NCBI GenBank assembly: GCA_963839745.1
Contig: CAWIWC010000010.1
Span: 1 to 64,000 of the forward strand
Reading direction: 5' to 3'
Length of the DNA stretch: 64,000 nt
From: JAIBJN01 sp963839745
GTDB lineage: Bacteria; Actinomycetota; Thermoleophilia; Gaiellales; Gaiellaceae
Shown here: in pieces, positions 26,242 to 35,324 of the stretch
How positions within the stretch are numbered: position 1 is the first letter of the stretch
How the letters are laid out: each line of letters opens with the position of its first letter
The notes under the pieces: generated by a model
What the model was told of the DNA's origin: nothing
Databases searched by the model: none
What the model saw: the letters and a program-made list of their open reading frames with translations, nothing else
Translations under genes and position numbers: made by a program

Positions 26242-26676
26242 ATGATGGCGAAAAGCGTTCGCGACGCGATGACCGAGGATCCCCGGTCGATCGGCGCATC
26301 GGCCTCGGTGGTCGACGCCGCGCGACTGATGCGAGCGGAGCACATCGGCTCGCTCCCGGTGATCGAGGACGAGCGGCTCGTCGGGATGATCACCGACCGG
26401 GACATCACGACGAGAGTGGTCGCCGAGAGTGCGGCGCCTGAGACGACGTCGGTCGGGGACGTCTACTCTCGCGACCTCATCAGTGTTGAGCCCAACCACG
26501 ACCTCGAAGAGGCGCTCGAGCTGATGGCCCGCCACCAGGTTCGGCGGCTGCCCGTTGTCGAGAGCGGAAGGCTCGTCGGCATGGTCGCGCAGGCTGACAT
26601 CGCGCTCAAGGACAACGAGAGAACCGGGGAGCTCGTCGGGGCGATCTCCGAGCCCTCGGAGGGAGAGCGCAGGTAG
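26242..26676 (+). CDS. CBS domain pair protein
   Basis: The protein has 144 residues and consists of two CBS domains: VRDAMTEDPRSIGASASVVDAARLM with GSLPVIEDERLVGMITDRDI, and VYSRDLISVEPNHDLEEALELM with RRLPVVESGRLVGMVAQADI. Such pairs bind adenosine ligands (AMP, ATP, SAM) and act as energy sensors or regulators. A GAAGAGGAGAGGAGG site precedes the ATG. It diverges from the TIR-like gene with about 90 bases between. Confidence 0.87.
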   Translation: MMAKSVRDAMTEDPRSIGASASVVDAARLMRAEHIGSLPVIEDERLVGMITDRDITTRVVAESAAPETTSVGDVYSRDLISVEPNHDLEEALELMARHQVRRLPVVESGRLVGMVAQADIALKDNERTGELVGAISEPSEGERR

Positions 26677-26799
26677 CGTCCAGAAATCCGGGCAGCACGA
26701 TGGCCTCACCTTTGATGGCTCGCTAGCCCGGATGCTTCGAGGACTGGCTCAGCCAGTCCACGGCGGGGCAAACAGCCTCGCGACCCAAAGGAGGGTCTC

Positions 26800-27513
26800 A
26801 TGAAACCGACGATTGTTCTCGTCCACGGCGCGTTCGCCGAGTCGGCAAGCTGGGACGACGTCATCGACACGCTCGAGGGGGCGGGGCACCCCGTGATCGC
26901 CGCGGCCAACCCGCTCCGGGACCTGGCCACCGACGCCGCCACCGTCTGCGATGTCATCCGCGCGGTTGAAGGGCCGGTCCTGCTCGTCGCCCACTCGTAC
27001 GGCGGAGCTGTGATCACGAACGTGCCGGCCGACGCCGGCGAGATCACCGGACTCGTCTACGTGGCGGGCTTCGCACCCGACGCCGGCGAGAGCTGCTTCC
27101 AGCTCGCCGGGATGTTCCCCGGCAGCACGCTCGGTGACGCGGTGCGGCCCGTCCCGCGCAGTGACGGCACGACCGACCTGTACATCATCCAGGACCGCTT
27201 CCACGACCAGTTCTGCGCAGACGTGCCGGCGCCGCAGGCGGCGCGGATGGCGGCGACACAGCGCCCGGCGACGCAGGAGGCGCTCACCGCCCCGTCCGGC
27301 GAACGGCCCCTGTGGCGTGAGCTGCCGTCGTCGTTCGTGATCGCCGAGGAGGACCGCAACATCCCGGCGGAGCTGCAGCACTTCATGGCCGAGCGCGCCG
27401 GCGCGCAGCGGACGCTCGCGATCCCCGGCGCGTCCCATGCGGTCGCCGTCTCGCAGCCCCAGGCGACGGCTGACCTGATCCTGGAGGCAGCGTCGCTGCC
27501 CGCGGCCGTTTGA
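26800..27513 (+). CDS. Alpha/beta hydrolase
   Basis: The protein has 237 residues. It has the oxyanion-hole segment LVHGAFAESASWD, the nucleophile elbow VAHSYGGAV (Ser67-type), an acid in the late strand (EEDRNIP) and the catalytic His in GASHAVAVS. This fits the AB_hydrolase_6 group, close to esterase/haloperoxidase-like enzymes; the substrate is unknown. The site AAAGGAGGGTCTC is strong. The gap of about 120 bases before it holds nothing else recognised. Confidence 0.83.
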   Translation: MKPTIVLVHGAFAESASWDDVIDTLEGAGHPVIAAANPLRDLATDAATVCDVIRAVEGPVLLVAHSYGGAVITNVPADAGEITGLVYVAGFAPDAGESCFQLAGMFPGSTLGDAVRPVPRSDGTTDLYIIQDRFHDQFCADVPAPQAARMAATQRPATQEALTAPSGERPLWRELPSSFVIAEEDRNIPAELQHFMAERAGAQRTLAIPGASHAVAVSQPQATADLILEAASLPAAV

Positions 27514-27530
27514 CCCACTCCAAGTAGGGC

Positions 27531-27572
27531 GTACCTCGCGCGGGCCTCAGTCCGAGGCCCCGCGCGGCGTAC
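27531..27572. terminator. GC-rich hairpin between convergent genes
   Basis: CGCGCGGGCCTC (27537-27548) pairs with GAGGCCCCGCGCG (27554-27566) with one bulged C, and GTAC at each end may extend it. It lies between two convergent stop codons. No T tract is present, so the terminator call is moderate. Confidence 0.45.
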
Positions 27573-27575
27573 CGA

Positions 27576-28124
27576 CTAGGCCTGCTGCTGCGCGGCCAGT
27601 CGTAGCGCGTCGAGCGTCTCGCCGATCAGGGCGGCGAGCTCGTGGATGTTCGTCTCGTCGGCTTCGTCGAAGTCGCGCCCACCGCTCTTGTCGCTCAGCT
27701 GCAGCAGACCGTAGGCTCGACCGTCCTCGCCGCAGACGCTCGTGGCCAGCCAGCCCCGCATCGGCGGGTGGTCGTGCGCGAGGGGGCCGAAGCCGTTGTA
27801 CAGCGGATGCGACAGCACCTCGGCTTCGGTCAGGCGGACGACTTCGCCGGGCGGGATCGTCATCCCGTGCAGGCCGAAGCCCTTCGGGTCGACTCGGAAG
27901 TCACGGAACGCGGCGTATTTCTCGCTCAGGCTGAAGTACTTGCGCGCCTGCGACGGATCCTCGCCGACCCAGAGCTTGAGGGCCGCCTGCTCGGCGCCGG
28001 TCAGCGCGCGGGCGATCTGGCAGGTGCGGCGCAGGAGCGCGTCGAGCTGGGCGGCGAACTTCGACTCAACCGAGGAGGCGTCGAGGATCGGCGTGATCTC
28101 GATTCCGACCTCACCGGTCTGCAT
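27576..28124 (-). CDS. GAF domain protein
   Basis: The protein has 182 residues and essentially one GAF domain. GAF-like segments are LDALLRRTCQIARALTGAEQAALKLW at the N terminus, a central HPLYNGFGPLAHDHPPMRGWLATSVCGEDGRAYGLLQLSDK, and a closing helix EADETNIHELAALIGETL. It lacks any output domain, so it may sense a small molecule and act on a partner kinase or regulator. It lies 35 bases downstream of tRNA-Ser on the same strand. Confidence 0.78.
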   Translation of the reverse strand: MQTGEVGIEITPILDASSVESKFAAQLDALLRRTCQIARALTGAEQAALKLWVGEDPSQARKYFSLSEKYAAFRDFRVDPKGFGLHGMTIPPGEVVRLTEAEVLSHPLYNGFGPLAHDHPPMRGWLATSVCGEDGRAYGLLQLSDKSGGRDFDEADETNIHELAALIGETLDALRLAAQQQA

Positions 28125-28159
28125 CGCACCAGCCTAACGCGGCTTCGAGAAGGTGACAG

Positions 28160-28249
28160 CGGCGGGGGTGGGATTCGAACCCACGGAACGGATTTCAGCC
28201 GTTCGGCGGTTTTCAAGACCGCCCCTTTCGACCGCTCGGGCACCCCGCC
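28160..28249 (-). tRNA. tRNA-Ser(TGA)
   Basis: This is a 90-nucleotide class II tRNA. The acceptor stem GGCGGGG pairs with CCCCGCC, the anticodon stem GCGGT/ACCGC surrounds the loop CTTGAAA with anticodon TGA, a long variable arm (GAACGGCTGAAATCCGTTC) marks tRNA-Ser, and the T arm holds GGTTCGAATCC. Discriminator base is G. CCA is not encoded. It begins 20 bases after the stop codon of serS on the same strand. Confidence 0.93.
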
Positions 28250-28269
28250 CGCCGCGGAGTCTAGCCCGG

Positions 28270-29493
28270 TCAGTCCCCGGGCTCGATGCGGGCAGGGGCG
28301 CCGAACTCCGTCAGGACGTCGGGCACGGCGACCGCGCCGCCCTCGTCCTGGAAGTTCTCGAGGACGGCGATCATGGCCCGCGCGGTCACGGCCGTTCCGT
28401 TCAGCGTGTGGACGAACTCGAGGCCGTGCTCGCCGCGGAAGCGGATCTCGAGGCGCCGCGACTGGTAGTCGGTCGTGTTCGAGGTCGAGGTGATCTCGCG
28501 GTAGCGGCCCTGACCCGGGAACCACGCCTCGATGTCGTACTTCTTCGAGGCCGAGGCGCCGAGATCGCCGGCCGCGATGTTGACGACGCGGTAGGGGAGG
28601 CCCAGCTCGGCGACCAGCTCCTCCTCGGTCGCGAGCAGGAAGTCGTGGGTCTCGCCGGAGCGCTCGGGGTGCGTGAAGACGAACATCTCGACCTTGTCGA
28701 ACTGATGGACGCGGAACATCCCGCGGGTGTCCTTCCCGGCCGCCCCCGCCTCGCGGCGGAAGCAGGTCGAGTAGCCCGCGTACTGGAGCGGAAGCGCGTC
28801 GGCGTCGAGCACCTCCTCGGCGTGCATCGCCGCCAGAGCGACCTCGGACGTGCCGGTGAGATAGAGCTCGTCGCGCTCGACGCGATAGAGGTTCACCTCG
28901 TCCGTCGGGAGGAAGCCCGTGCCGTACATGGCGTCCTCGCGGACGAGCACCGGCGGAAGGACGGTCGCGAAGCCCTTCGCCGTGAGGCGGTCGAGCGCGA
29001 AGCGGTACAGCGCCAGCTCGAGGCGGGCGGCGGCCCCGACGCGGTAGACGAAACGCGAGCCGGACACCTTGGCGCCGCGCTCCGTGTCGATGCGGGCCAG
29101 CTCGAGGTGGTCGCGCGGCTCGAAAGAGAACGGTGGCGGCTCGCCGACGCGCCGCAGCTCGACCGCGTCGTCGTCCGTGAAGCCGTCGGGCGCGCCCGGG
29201 TCGGGCGGGGCCGGCACGCGATCGAGCAGCTCGGCGCGCCTGCTCTCCGCGGCGGCGAGCTCCTGCTCGACCTGCTGGAGCTCCGCCTTGACGCCCTTGA
29301 GCTCCTCGATCTGCTCGGGGGTCGGCTTGCCCTTGAGCTTGGTCTTCGCGCGCAGCTCGTCGGCCTGCGGGACGAGCGCGAGCCACGAGCTGTCCGCCTC
29401 CATGAGCGCATCGAAGTCCTCCGCGGCGCCCTTGCGCGCGAGCGCAGCGCGATACCCGTCGGCGTCGTTCCTCGCCGCCTTGATGTCGATCAT
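28270..29493 (-). CDS. serS: Seryl-tRNA synthetase
   Basis: The protein has 407 residues, normal for bacterial SerRS. The N-terminal coiled-coil arm (residues about 30-100, rich in EELKGVKAELQQVEQEL) binds tRNA. The class II core has motif 2 (YSTCFRREAGAAGKDTRGMFRVHQFDKVE) and motif 3 (LNGTAVTARAMIAVLENFQ), with the serine-binding TGTSEVAL. Start ATG at 29493 is fixed by the conserved MIDIKAARND opening and overlaps the upstream HAD gene stop by ATGA. Its own substrate, tRNA-Ser(TGA), follows directly downstream. Confidence 0.95.
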   Translation of the reverse strand: MIDIKAARNDADGYRAALARKGAAEDFDALMEADSSWLALVPQADELRAKTKLKGKPTPEQIEELKGVKAELQQVEQELAAAESRRAELLDRVPAPPDPGAPDGFTDDDAVELRRVGEPPPFSFEPRDHLELARIDTERGAKVSGSRFVYRVGAAARLELALYRFALDRLTAKGFATVLPPVLVREDAMYGTGFLPTDEVNLYRVERDELYLTGTSEVALAAMHAEEVLDADALPLQYAGYSTCFRREAGAAGKDTRGMFRVHQFDKVEMFVFTHPERSGETHDFLLATEEELVAELGLPYRVVNIAAGDLGASASKKYDIEAWFPGQGRYREITSTSNTTDYQSRRLEIRFRGEHGLEFVHTLNGTAVTARAMIAVLENFQDEGGAVAVPDVLTEFGAPARIEPGD

Positions 29494-30317
29494 GCCCGGG
29501 AGTCTAGGAGCGCCTCGATCACCTGCGCGACCCCCTCCTCCTCGGCCGAGGGGCAGACCCAGTCGGCGACCTCGAGCACCCGCGGGTGCGCGTTCGCCAC
29601 CGCCACCCCGAACGCGGGCCACTGGAGCAGCTCCACGTCGTTCTCGCCGTCGCCGAAGGCGACCGTCCGCTCGGGCGTGAAGCCGAGGTGCTCGGCGAGG
29701 AACGTGAGGCCGGAGCCCTTGGTCACCTCGGGGCTTGCGAACTCGAGGAAGAACGGGAGGGACTTGGAGATGTAGAGCCGGCCGGCGAAGCGTGCCTTCA
29801 TGCGGGCCTCGAGCCGGTCGAGCTCCTCGGGATCGTCGATGGTGACGAGCTTCGTCGGGGGCTCGGAGAGCCAGGCCTCGAGGTCGCCCACCTCGTGGAC
29901 CGAGAGGTGCTGGAAGGACGTGTAGCGCTCGGCTTCCGGGGTCATGCGGGCGACGTAGAGCTCGTCGTTCACGTAGCAGTTGACGTGGAAGCCCTCCTCC
30001 TGGAGCGCGGCGATCGTCTCGCGCCCGAGCTCGACGGGAATCGGCTCGTGGCGGAGGAAGCGGCCTGTCCCGGGGTCGGCCACGACGGCGCCCTGGTAGC
30101 AGATGACCGGGTCGTCGATCCCGGCGGCTTCGAGGTACGGCCGCACGCTGCGGAACATGCGTCCCGTGGCGATGAGGACTCGGATGCCCGCCTCACGCGC
30201 TGCTCCGATGGCCGCGCGCGTGCGAGGGCGAAGCTCCCCGTCGGTCCAGAGGAGCGTCCGGTCGAGGTCGCAGGCGAGGACGTCGACCTCGCGCGGGAAC
30301 CCGGGCGGGAGGTTCAG
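29490..30317 (-). CDS. HAD superfamily (Cof-type) phosphatase
   Basis: This is a Cof/SPP-like haloacid-dehalogenase phosphatase of about 275 residues. The nucleophile motif ACDLDRTLLW (DxD) lies upstream of the first ATG (30158), so the true start must be further upstream; the only candidate near the homology start is CTG at 30315-30317, just after the cytochrome c stop. Motif 2 is LIATGRM, motif 3 Lys is in the KGSGL region, and motif 4 is AFGDGENDVELL. The cap is of the C2 type. It probably acts on a phosphosugar or nucleotide. It is coupled to serS by a 4-base overlap. Confidence 0.82.
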   Translation of the reverse strand: MNLPPGFPREVDVLACDLDRTLLWTDGELRPRTRAAIGAAREAGIRVLIATGRMFRSVRPYLEAAGIDDPVICYQGAVVADPGTGRFLRHEPIPVELGRETIAALQEEGFHVNCYVNDELYVARMTPEAERYTSFQHLSVHEVGDLEAWLSEPPTKLVTIDDPEELDRLEARMKARFAGRLYISKSLPFFLEFASPEVTKGSGLTFLAEHLGFTPERTVAFGDGENDVELLQWPAFGVAVANAHPRVLEVADWVCPSAEEEGVAQVIEALLDSRA

Positions 30318-30318
30318 C

Positions 30319-30720
30319 TCAGCCGCGTGTCTCGACGACGTAGGCGGCCACGTTGGCGATCTCCTCGTCGCTCAACTGGCCTTCGAACGCCGGCATCCCG
30401 CCGCCGCCGGCCCTGATCTGCTCCTCGGCGGCCGCGAAGTCCACGCTCGACTCGTCGAGGTTCGGGCCGACGGTCCCGCTCGTGCCCGCGTCGGTGAAGG
30501 TGTGGCAGCTTCCGCAACCGGCCGAGGCGTAGACCTCCTTGCCGGCTGCAGCGTCGCCCTCTCCGCCGCCGCCGCCTCCTCCGCCTCCTCCGCCGCCCCC
30601 GTCGGTCGGGACGGTGCCCTCTACGGTCTCGGGGGCCGGCGACGACTCCTCCTCGCCGCCGCAGCCCGCGACAACGGCGAGCGCAAGGACGGCGACAAGG
30701 AGCGCGAAGTAGCGGGCCAT
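30319..30720 (-). CDS. Class I c-type cytochrome lipoprotein
   Basis: The protein has 133 residues. It begins with a lipoprotein signal peptide (LVAVLALAVVAGCGG) and has a linker with 13 consecutive glycines. The cytochrome domain has the heme motif CGSCH and a distal Met in GGGMPAFEGQLSDEEI (axial ligand). It is likely a surface-anchored small electron carrier. It overlaps the end of the upstream membrane-protein gene by about 100 bases in another frame; the HAD gene follows. Confidence 0.85.
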   Translation of the reverse strand: MARYFALLVAVLALAVVAGCGGEEESSPAPETVEGTVPTDGGGGGGGGGGGGGEGDAAAGKEVYASAGCGSCHTFTDAGTSGTVGPNLDESSVDFAAAEEQIRAGGGGMPAFEGQLSDEEIANVAAYVVETRG

Positions 30721-32211
30721 CGCGCGAGAAGCATACCCACGTCGGCGGCCACATAACTCGTGAGACCGACGAGGAGCACGTCGGTCGGCGAGTCGTTCAC
30801 GACGAGCGAGACGGCGATCGCGGCGGCCACCGCCAGCGCGACAGGCGACTCGCTCAGCGCATCCGGCCGGCGCAGGGTTCGCACGACGAGGTACGCGAAG
30901 ACGGCCAGCATCAGCGCCACCGCGAGCGCGACGTACCAGTCCGCAGTCGCGCGCGCCCACGAGAGCTCGACCCGCTCGCCGAGGTCTCCGGCCAGACCGA
31001 CCGGCCCGTCCTCGAGCGCCTTCGTGACGTGGCTCGAACCCCCGGTGGCGGCATCGAGGGCGACGAGGCCGAGCGTGAGCGCCAACGCGACGCCGACGGA
31101 GATCGCGAGCGCCCGCCGGCCGCCCCCCGAGAGGAGGACCGCGAGCACGGCGAACCCGCCGGCGAGCACGACCGCGCCGCCGCCGTCGGCGCCGAAGCGG
31201 TTCCCGGCCACTGTGGCGAACGCCAGGAGCGCGGTGCCGGCGAAGGCGATCCAGCCGAACCTGCGGAAGAGCAGCGCGGCGCCGCCGAAGGCCGGGACGA
31301 GCAGCATCGTCTCGAGGAGGTTGGACAGGCCGAAGTAGCGGGAGTTCTGACTCGGGCCGAAGGGCGAGAGGGCCGCCGAGGGGCCGTCGATCCCCAGCAC
31401 GAGCAGATAGGCGCCCAGGACGGCGACGAGGAGCGTGCCGAGGGCTGCGGGTGAGCGGAGAAGCGAGGCGAGCAGCGGGCCTCCCAGCAGCACTGCGACC
31501 GCGAAGACGGCCATCACCGTCCAGAAGTCCGAGACGTCGGCGAGGCCAAGCACGAGGTTCGTGAGGAGCGCGGCGGCCAGCGCGGGAACCGCGGCGGTGG
31601 GCGAGAAGAGGGCGAGCGCGAGGACGAGCGCGCAGACGAGGATCGTGGCCGGCAACCGCACGCCGTTGTTCTCGTCTATGCGGTCGTCGAGCTCGCGCAG
31701 CTTGGTGACCGTGTCTCCGGCCGGCTGCGACTCGAGCCCGCCCTCCTGCCCGCGCGCGGTCGGCGCGATGTCGACGATCGAGACGAGGCCCGGGACCCGC
31801 GTCGAGTCCGACGTCAACAGGCCCGCGAAGCCGGGGCCGATCACCAGGATCGGGTAGCGCTTGTCGTTCGGCTGACGTCCTCCCTCGGGGAGCCCGACGT
31901 AGATCACGTTGCTCTCCACGCTGCCGAGCGCCCCCTCGTCGACGGGGAAGATCAGTGGCAAGGGAGGACCGAGGCCATCGTCCCTCAGCGAGTTGCGGAC
32001 CTCCCCGGTGATGAGGGCGCGCATCGCCAACCTGCGGCTCGTCTCCGGGCCCGCGCCGGGGTTCAGCAGCCCGACGGCTCCGCGGTCGGCGAACTCCTCC
32101 AGGTCGTCGAGCGTCAAGCCCGGGCACCACGACGACCTGGAACGTCGTAGCCTGCGCCGAGCCGGCCATGAACGCCAGGAACGCGAGAGCGACCACTGCC
32201 GTCCGGGCCAT
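30621..32211 (-). CDS. Alkaline phosphatase-superfamily-like polytopic membrane protein (frameshifted)
   Basis: A signal peptide (MARTAVVALAFLAFMAGSAQA) and the opening TFQVVVVPGL lie in one frame; from base 32107 the family continues in another frame as TLDDLEEFADRGAVGLLNPGAGP. An extra G in CGGGCTTGACG explains the break. The extracytoplasmic part has ILVIGPGFAG and TRVPGLVSIVDIAPTA, a pattern of alkaline-phosphatase-fold membrane proteins. About ten hydrophobic helices follow (residues 170-460 of the second piece). The last 30 residues overlap the cytochrome gene and are Arg/Ser-rich, so the C-terminal end may be altered too. Confidence 0.65.
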
Positions 32212-32245
32212 GCCGGGAACTGTAAGCGCGCTCGCGCACGGGGAT

Positions 32246-33820
32246 GTGGCTCGTGCGGCGTTGATCGCCCTGGCAGTCGGTCTCGCGCTCGTGGTTTTCG
32301 GCCCTCCTCCGGGCGACCTGCCCGCGCACCTCTACCGCACCGAGCTCGTGCAGGACGGCGTGCTCCTCTGGGACACGTTCTGGTACGCCGGGCACTACCC
32401 GCTCTTGAGCTACAGCCTCCTCTACTACTTCCCCGCGGCGCTCCTCGGCAACGACGTCCTCGCGGTCGTCTCGGTGGTCGTGTCGGCGGCGCTCTTCGCC
32501 TCCCTCGCGCGCCGGGAGTGGGGAGAGGCCGCCCGCCTGCCGACGCTCGTTTTCGCGGTAGTCGTCTGCGGCTCGCTCTACACGGGGACCTACCCGTACG
32601 CCGCCGGCCTCGCCGCCGCGCTCGGCGCGTTGAAGGCGCTCCAGCTCGGCCGGGCCTGGGTCGCCGTCCTCCTCGCCGCGCTCTCGCTCGGGTTCTCGCC
32701 GCTCGCGTTCCTGTTCCTCGTCGTCGTGGCTCTGGCGGCCTTCCTCGGGCGCGGAGCCCGGCTCGACCGGCAGACGGTCGTCGCAGGCGCCGGGCTCCTG
32801 GCGCTCAGCCTGTTCCAGGGAGTCCTCCTGCTCGTCTACCCGCAGGAATCGGAGTACCCCTTCTTCCGCGTCTCGGAGCTCCTGGCCGTCGTCGGGCTCT
32901 GCGCGCTCTGCGCCGCGCTCGCCCTGCGCGGCGGCGTCCGGGGACGCGCACTCGCCCTGTTCTTCGGGCTCTGGGCGGCGGCGGCGACGATGGCGTTCGT
33001 CGTCACGTCGCCGATCGGGGAGAACGTCACGCGGCCGCGAGGCATCGTGCTTCCGCTCGCGCTGCTCGCGGCAGCCCTGGCCTCCTACAGGCCCCGGTGG
33101 CTCGCGGGCCTCGCCGTCTCGGGTGCCCTCGCCTTCACGCTCATTCCGTACGTGGGCTCGGCTCTCCACCGCGGGGACACGCGCTCGGCGGACGCAGGCT
33201 TTTGGGAGCCCGCGCTGCGCGTCCTGGGCGAGCGGTGGACACCCGACTATCGCGTTGAGGTCGTCCCCACGGGCGATCACTGGGAGGCGTACTGGGTGCC
33301 GCGCGCGGGCTTCCCGATCGCCCGCGGTTGGTACCGGCAGCTCGACATCGCCCAGAACGAGGTCCTCTATGACCCGCCGCTCGAGCCCGTGGCATACCGG
33401 GAGTGGCTGCGCTCGCTCGGCATCCGCTACGTCCTCCTGCCGGAGACCCAGCTCGGGCGCGTGGGTGAGGAACGCGAGGGCGAGCTCATTCGCTCGGGGC
33501 GCTCGGGCCTCGTGGAGGTCGCGCAGGCCGGCGATGTCACCGTCTACGAGGTTCCCGAAGCGGAGCCTGTGTTGACTGGACCGGCGGACGCTCACATCAC
33601 CTCGCTCGGCCACGATCGGATCGGGGGCGAGGTTGAAGCGCCGGGCACGTATCGCCTCGCCGTCCGCTGGACGCCGACGTGGCGCGTGGTCTCGGGCGAC
33701 GTCTGCGTCGAGGAGGCCCCGGACGGGATGACGAGCGTGATCGCGGACGGCCCCACCACCTTCGTCCTGGGCGTGTCTGTGCTTCCGGAGGCGTCCGGTT
33801 GCCCCGATGGCCGCGGGTAG
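32246..33820 (+). CDS. Polytopic membrane protein, GT-C glycosyltransferase-like
   Basis: A protein of about 524 residues with ten or more membrane helices in residues 1-320 and a soluble extracytoplasmic C-terminal part (from about 330) rich in beta strands. The early luminal loop PGDLPAHLYRTELVQDG, with Asp followed by His, resembles the first-loop catalytic region of GT-C transferases and 6-pyruvoyl-tetrahydropterin-related membrane proteins. The GTG at 32246 gives a good hydrophobic start; an ATG at 32210 is also in frame and overlaps the divergent gene's start. Function unproven: envelope glycan synthesis is a guess. Confidence 0.6.
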   Translation: MARAALIALAVGLALVVFGPPPGDLPAHLYRTELVQDGVLLWDTFWYAGHYPLLSYSLLYYFPAALLGNDVLAVVSVVVSAALFASLARREWGEAARLPTLVFAVVVCGSLYTGTYPYAAGLAAALGALKALQLGRAWVAVLLAALSLGFSPLAFLFLVVVALAAFLGRGARLDRQTVVAGAGLLALSLFQGVLLLVYPQESEYPFFRVSELLAVVGLCALCAALALRGGVRGRALALFFGLWAAAATMAFVVTSPIGENVTRPRGIVLPLALLAAALASYRPRWLAGLAVSGALAFTLIPYVGSALHRGDTRSADAGFWEPALRVLGERWTPDYRVEVVPTGDHWEAYWVPRAGFPIARGWYRQLDIAQNEVLYDPPLEPVAYREWLRSLGIRYVLLPETQLGRVGEEREGELIRSGRSGLVEVAQAGDVTVYEVPEAEPVLTGPADAHITSLGHDRIGGEVEAPGTYRLAVRWTPTWRVVSGDVCVEEAPDGMTSVIADGPTTFVLGVSVLPEASGCPDGRG

Positions 33821-33858
33821 AATTCTCCTACCAACTTCAGCGAGGAGCTGACCACTCG

Positions 33859-34737
33859 ATGAGACGCAAGGCGTACGGGCGCGACTTCGGACTGTCGTCG
33901 CGCATGTTCCTCACCATCTTCCTGCTGGGCGCCCTCTACGTGGGGTTCTTCGCGCTGCTCCTCCAAAGCGGCGCGTCCTACGGCGTCATGATCGTCCTCC
34001 TGGGGGCCTTCGCGTTCCTCCAGTACTTCACGTCGGACAAGATCGCTCTGGCGTCGTCGGGCGCCAAGGTGGTGACCCCCGAGCAGGCACCGGACCTGCA
34101 CGCCATGGTCGACCGGCTCTGCGCCATGTCGGACCTGCCCAAGCCGCGCGTCGCTGTCATCCCGACCGACGTCCCGAACGCCTTCGCCACGGGCCGGAGC
34201 CCGAAGCGCTCAGTCGTTGCGGTCACCGAGGGCCTCTGGAAGCGCCTCGACCCGCCGGAGATCGAGGGAGTCATCGCGCACGAGCTCGCCCACATCGCCA
34301 ACCGCGACGTCGCGGTCATGACGTTCGCGAGCTTCTTCTCCAACGTCGCCTCGCTGCTGATTTGGTTCGGCGGGGGCCTCGGCCGCAACCGCGAGGGCCC
34401 GCCGATCTGGCTGATCGCGCTCGTCGTCTACTTCGTCAGCTACTTCCTCATCCTCGCGCTCTCGCGGTACCGCGAGTTCGCCGCCGACCGCGGCGCCGCG
34501 CTCGTCACCGGAGCGCCGGAGAACCTCATGAGCGCGCTGCAGAAGATCGCGAGCGACATGACCCGGATCCCGCAGCGAGACCTGCGCCAGATGGAGTCGC
34601 TGAACGCGTTCTACATCATCCCGACGAACGTGAAGCGTTCGGCCGCGACGCTCTTCATGACCCACCCGCCGCTCGAGAAGCGCCTCGCTCGCCTCGCGGC
34701 GATCGCACAGGAGATGGGCCGCCCCGTCACCGCCTAG
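33859..34737 (+). CDS. htpX: Membrane zinc metalloprotease HtpX
   Basis: The protein has 292 residues, normal for HtpX. Two N-terminal membrane helices (about 18-38 and 42-60) precede the M48 domain with the zinc motif HELAH (141-145), two further helices (about 160-200), and the third zinc ligand Glu in RYREFAADRGAA. It degrades damaged membrane proteins. The ATG at 33859 follows GCGAGGAGCTGACC. The next gene, pspAB, starts directly after the stop codon; pairing of HtpX with Psp proteins is common in actinobacteria. Confidence 0.93.
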   Translation: MRRKAYGRDFGLSSRMFLTIFLLGALYVGFFALLLQSGASYGVMIVLLGAFAFLQYFTSDKIALASSGAKVVTPEQAPDLHAMVDRLCAMSDLPKPRVAVIPTDVPNAFATGRSPKRSVVAVTEGLWKRLDPPEIEGVIAHELAHIANRDVAVMTFASFFSNVASLLIWFGGGLGRNREGPPIWLIALVVYFVSYFLILALSRYREFAADRGAALVTGAPENLMSALQKIASDMTRIPQRDLRQMESLNAFYIIPTNVKRSAATLFMTHPPLEKRLARLAAIAQEMGRPVTA

Positions 34738-35313
34738 ATGGGTCTGGGTAGCGTCCTCTTCGGCGGGCGGAAGCGCCTCAAGGGCGCGAAGCTCGACAAG
34801 CTCTTCGCGCTCTCGACCGCACAGGTCACGCTCGAGACCGAGTTGGGGCTGAAGCCTGCCGGCGTCGCCGCGGTGGTGTCCAAGCCGCTCTCCGCGGGCG
34901 AGTTTGCGCGCGCCGAGCAGGAGATCGACGATCTGCTCGGAGTCGTGGCGCAGACCTCCGGCTCGGAGGTCAGGCGCAGGGACGACACCTACGGCTACCA
35001 GTGGCTGGTCGTGCGGGACCGCGACTTCGAGGACCTGGTCACCGGCGTCCACCTGGTTGCCAGCGAGCTCTCCAGTCGGGGATTCGGCGAGCAGCTTCTC
35101 GCTGCGCTCTTCGCCTTCGAGGGGCGCGACCACCCGACGTATCTGATCTACGGCTTCAAGCGCGGCGCGTTCTGGCCGTTCGTCCCCACCGGCGAGGGCC
35201 AGGAGCGTGACAACCCCGCGGAGCTGAGACTGAAGTCGGAGCTGGAGAAGGAGCTCCCCATCGAGCCCGACCTGACGCGCTGGCTCGGGCTCTTCGACGC
35301 GCCGCTCGACTAG
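34738..35313 (+). CDS. pspAB: PspA-associated protein PspAB
   Basis: The protein has 191 residues and begins MGLGSVLFGGRKRLK, continuing with LDKLFALSTAQVTLE, which is the PspAB family pattern. A conserved DDTYGYQWLVVRD and LIYGFKRGAFWPFVP follow. It is predicted to be cytoplasmic, working with PspA and HtpX in envelope stress. It starts on the base after the htpX stop, so the two are co-translated. The exact molecular role is unknown. Confidence 0.85.
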   Translation: MGLGSVLFGGRKRLKGAKLDKLFALSTAQVTLETELGLKPAGVAAVVSKPLSAGEFARAEQEIDDLLGVVAQTSGSEVRRRDDTYGYQWLVVRDRDFEDLVTGVHLVASELSSRGFGEQLLAALFAFEGRDHPTYLIYGFKRGAFWPFVPTGEGQERDNPAELRLKSELEKELPIEPDLTRWLGLFDAPLD

Positions 35314-35324
35314 AGTCCTCGCTC

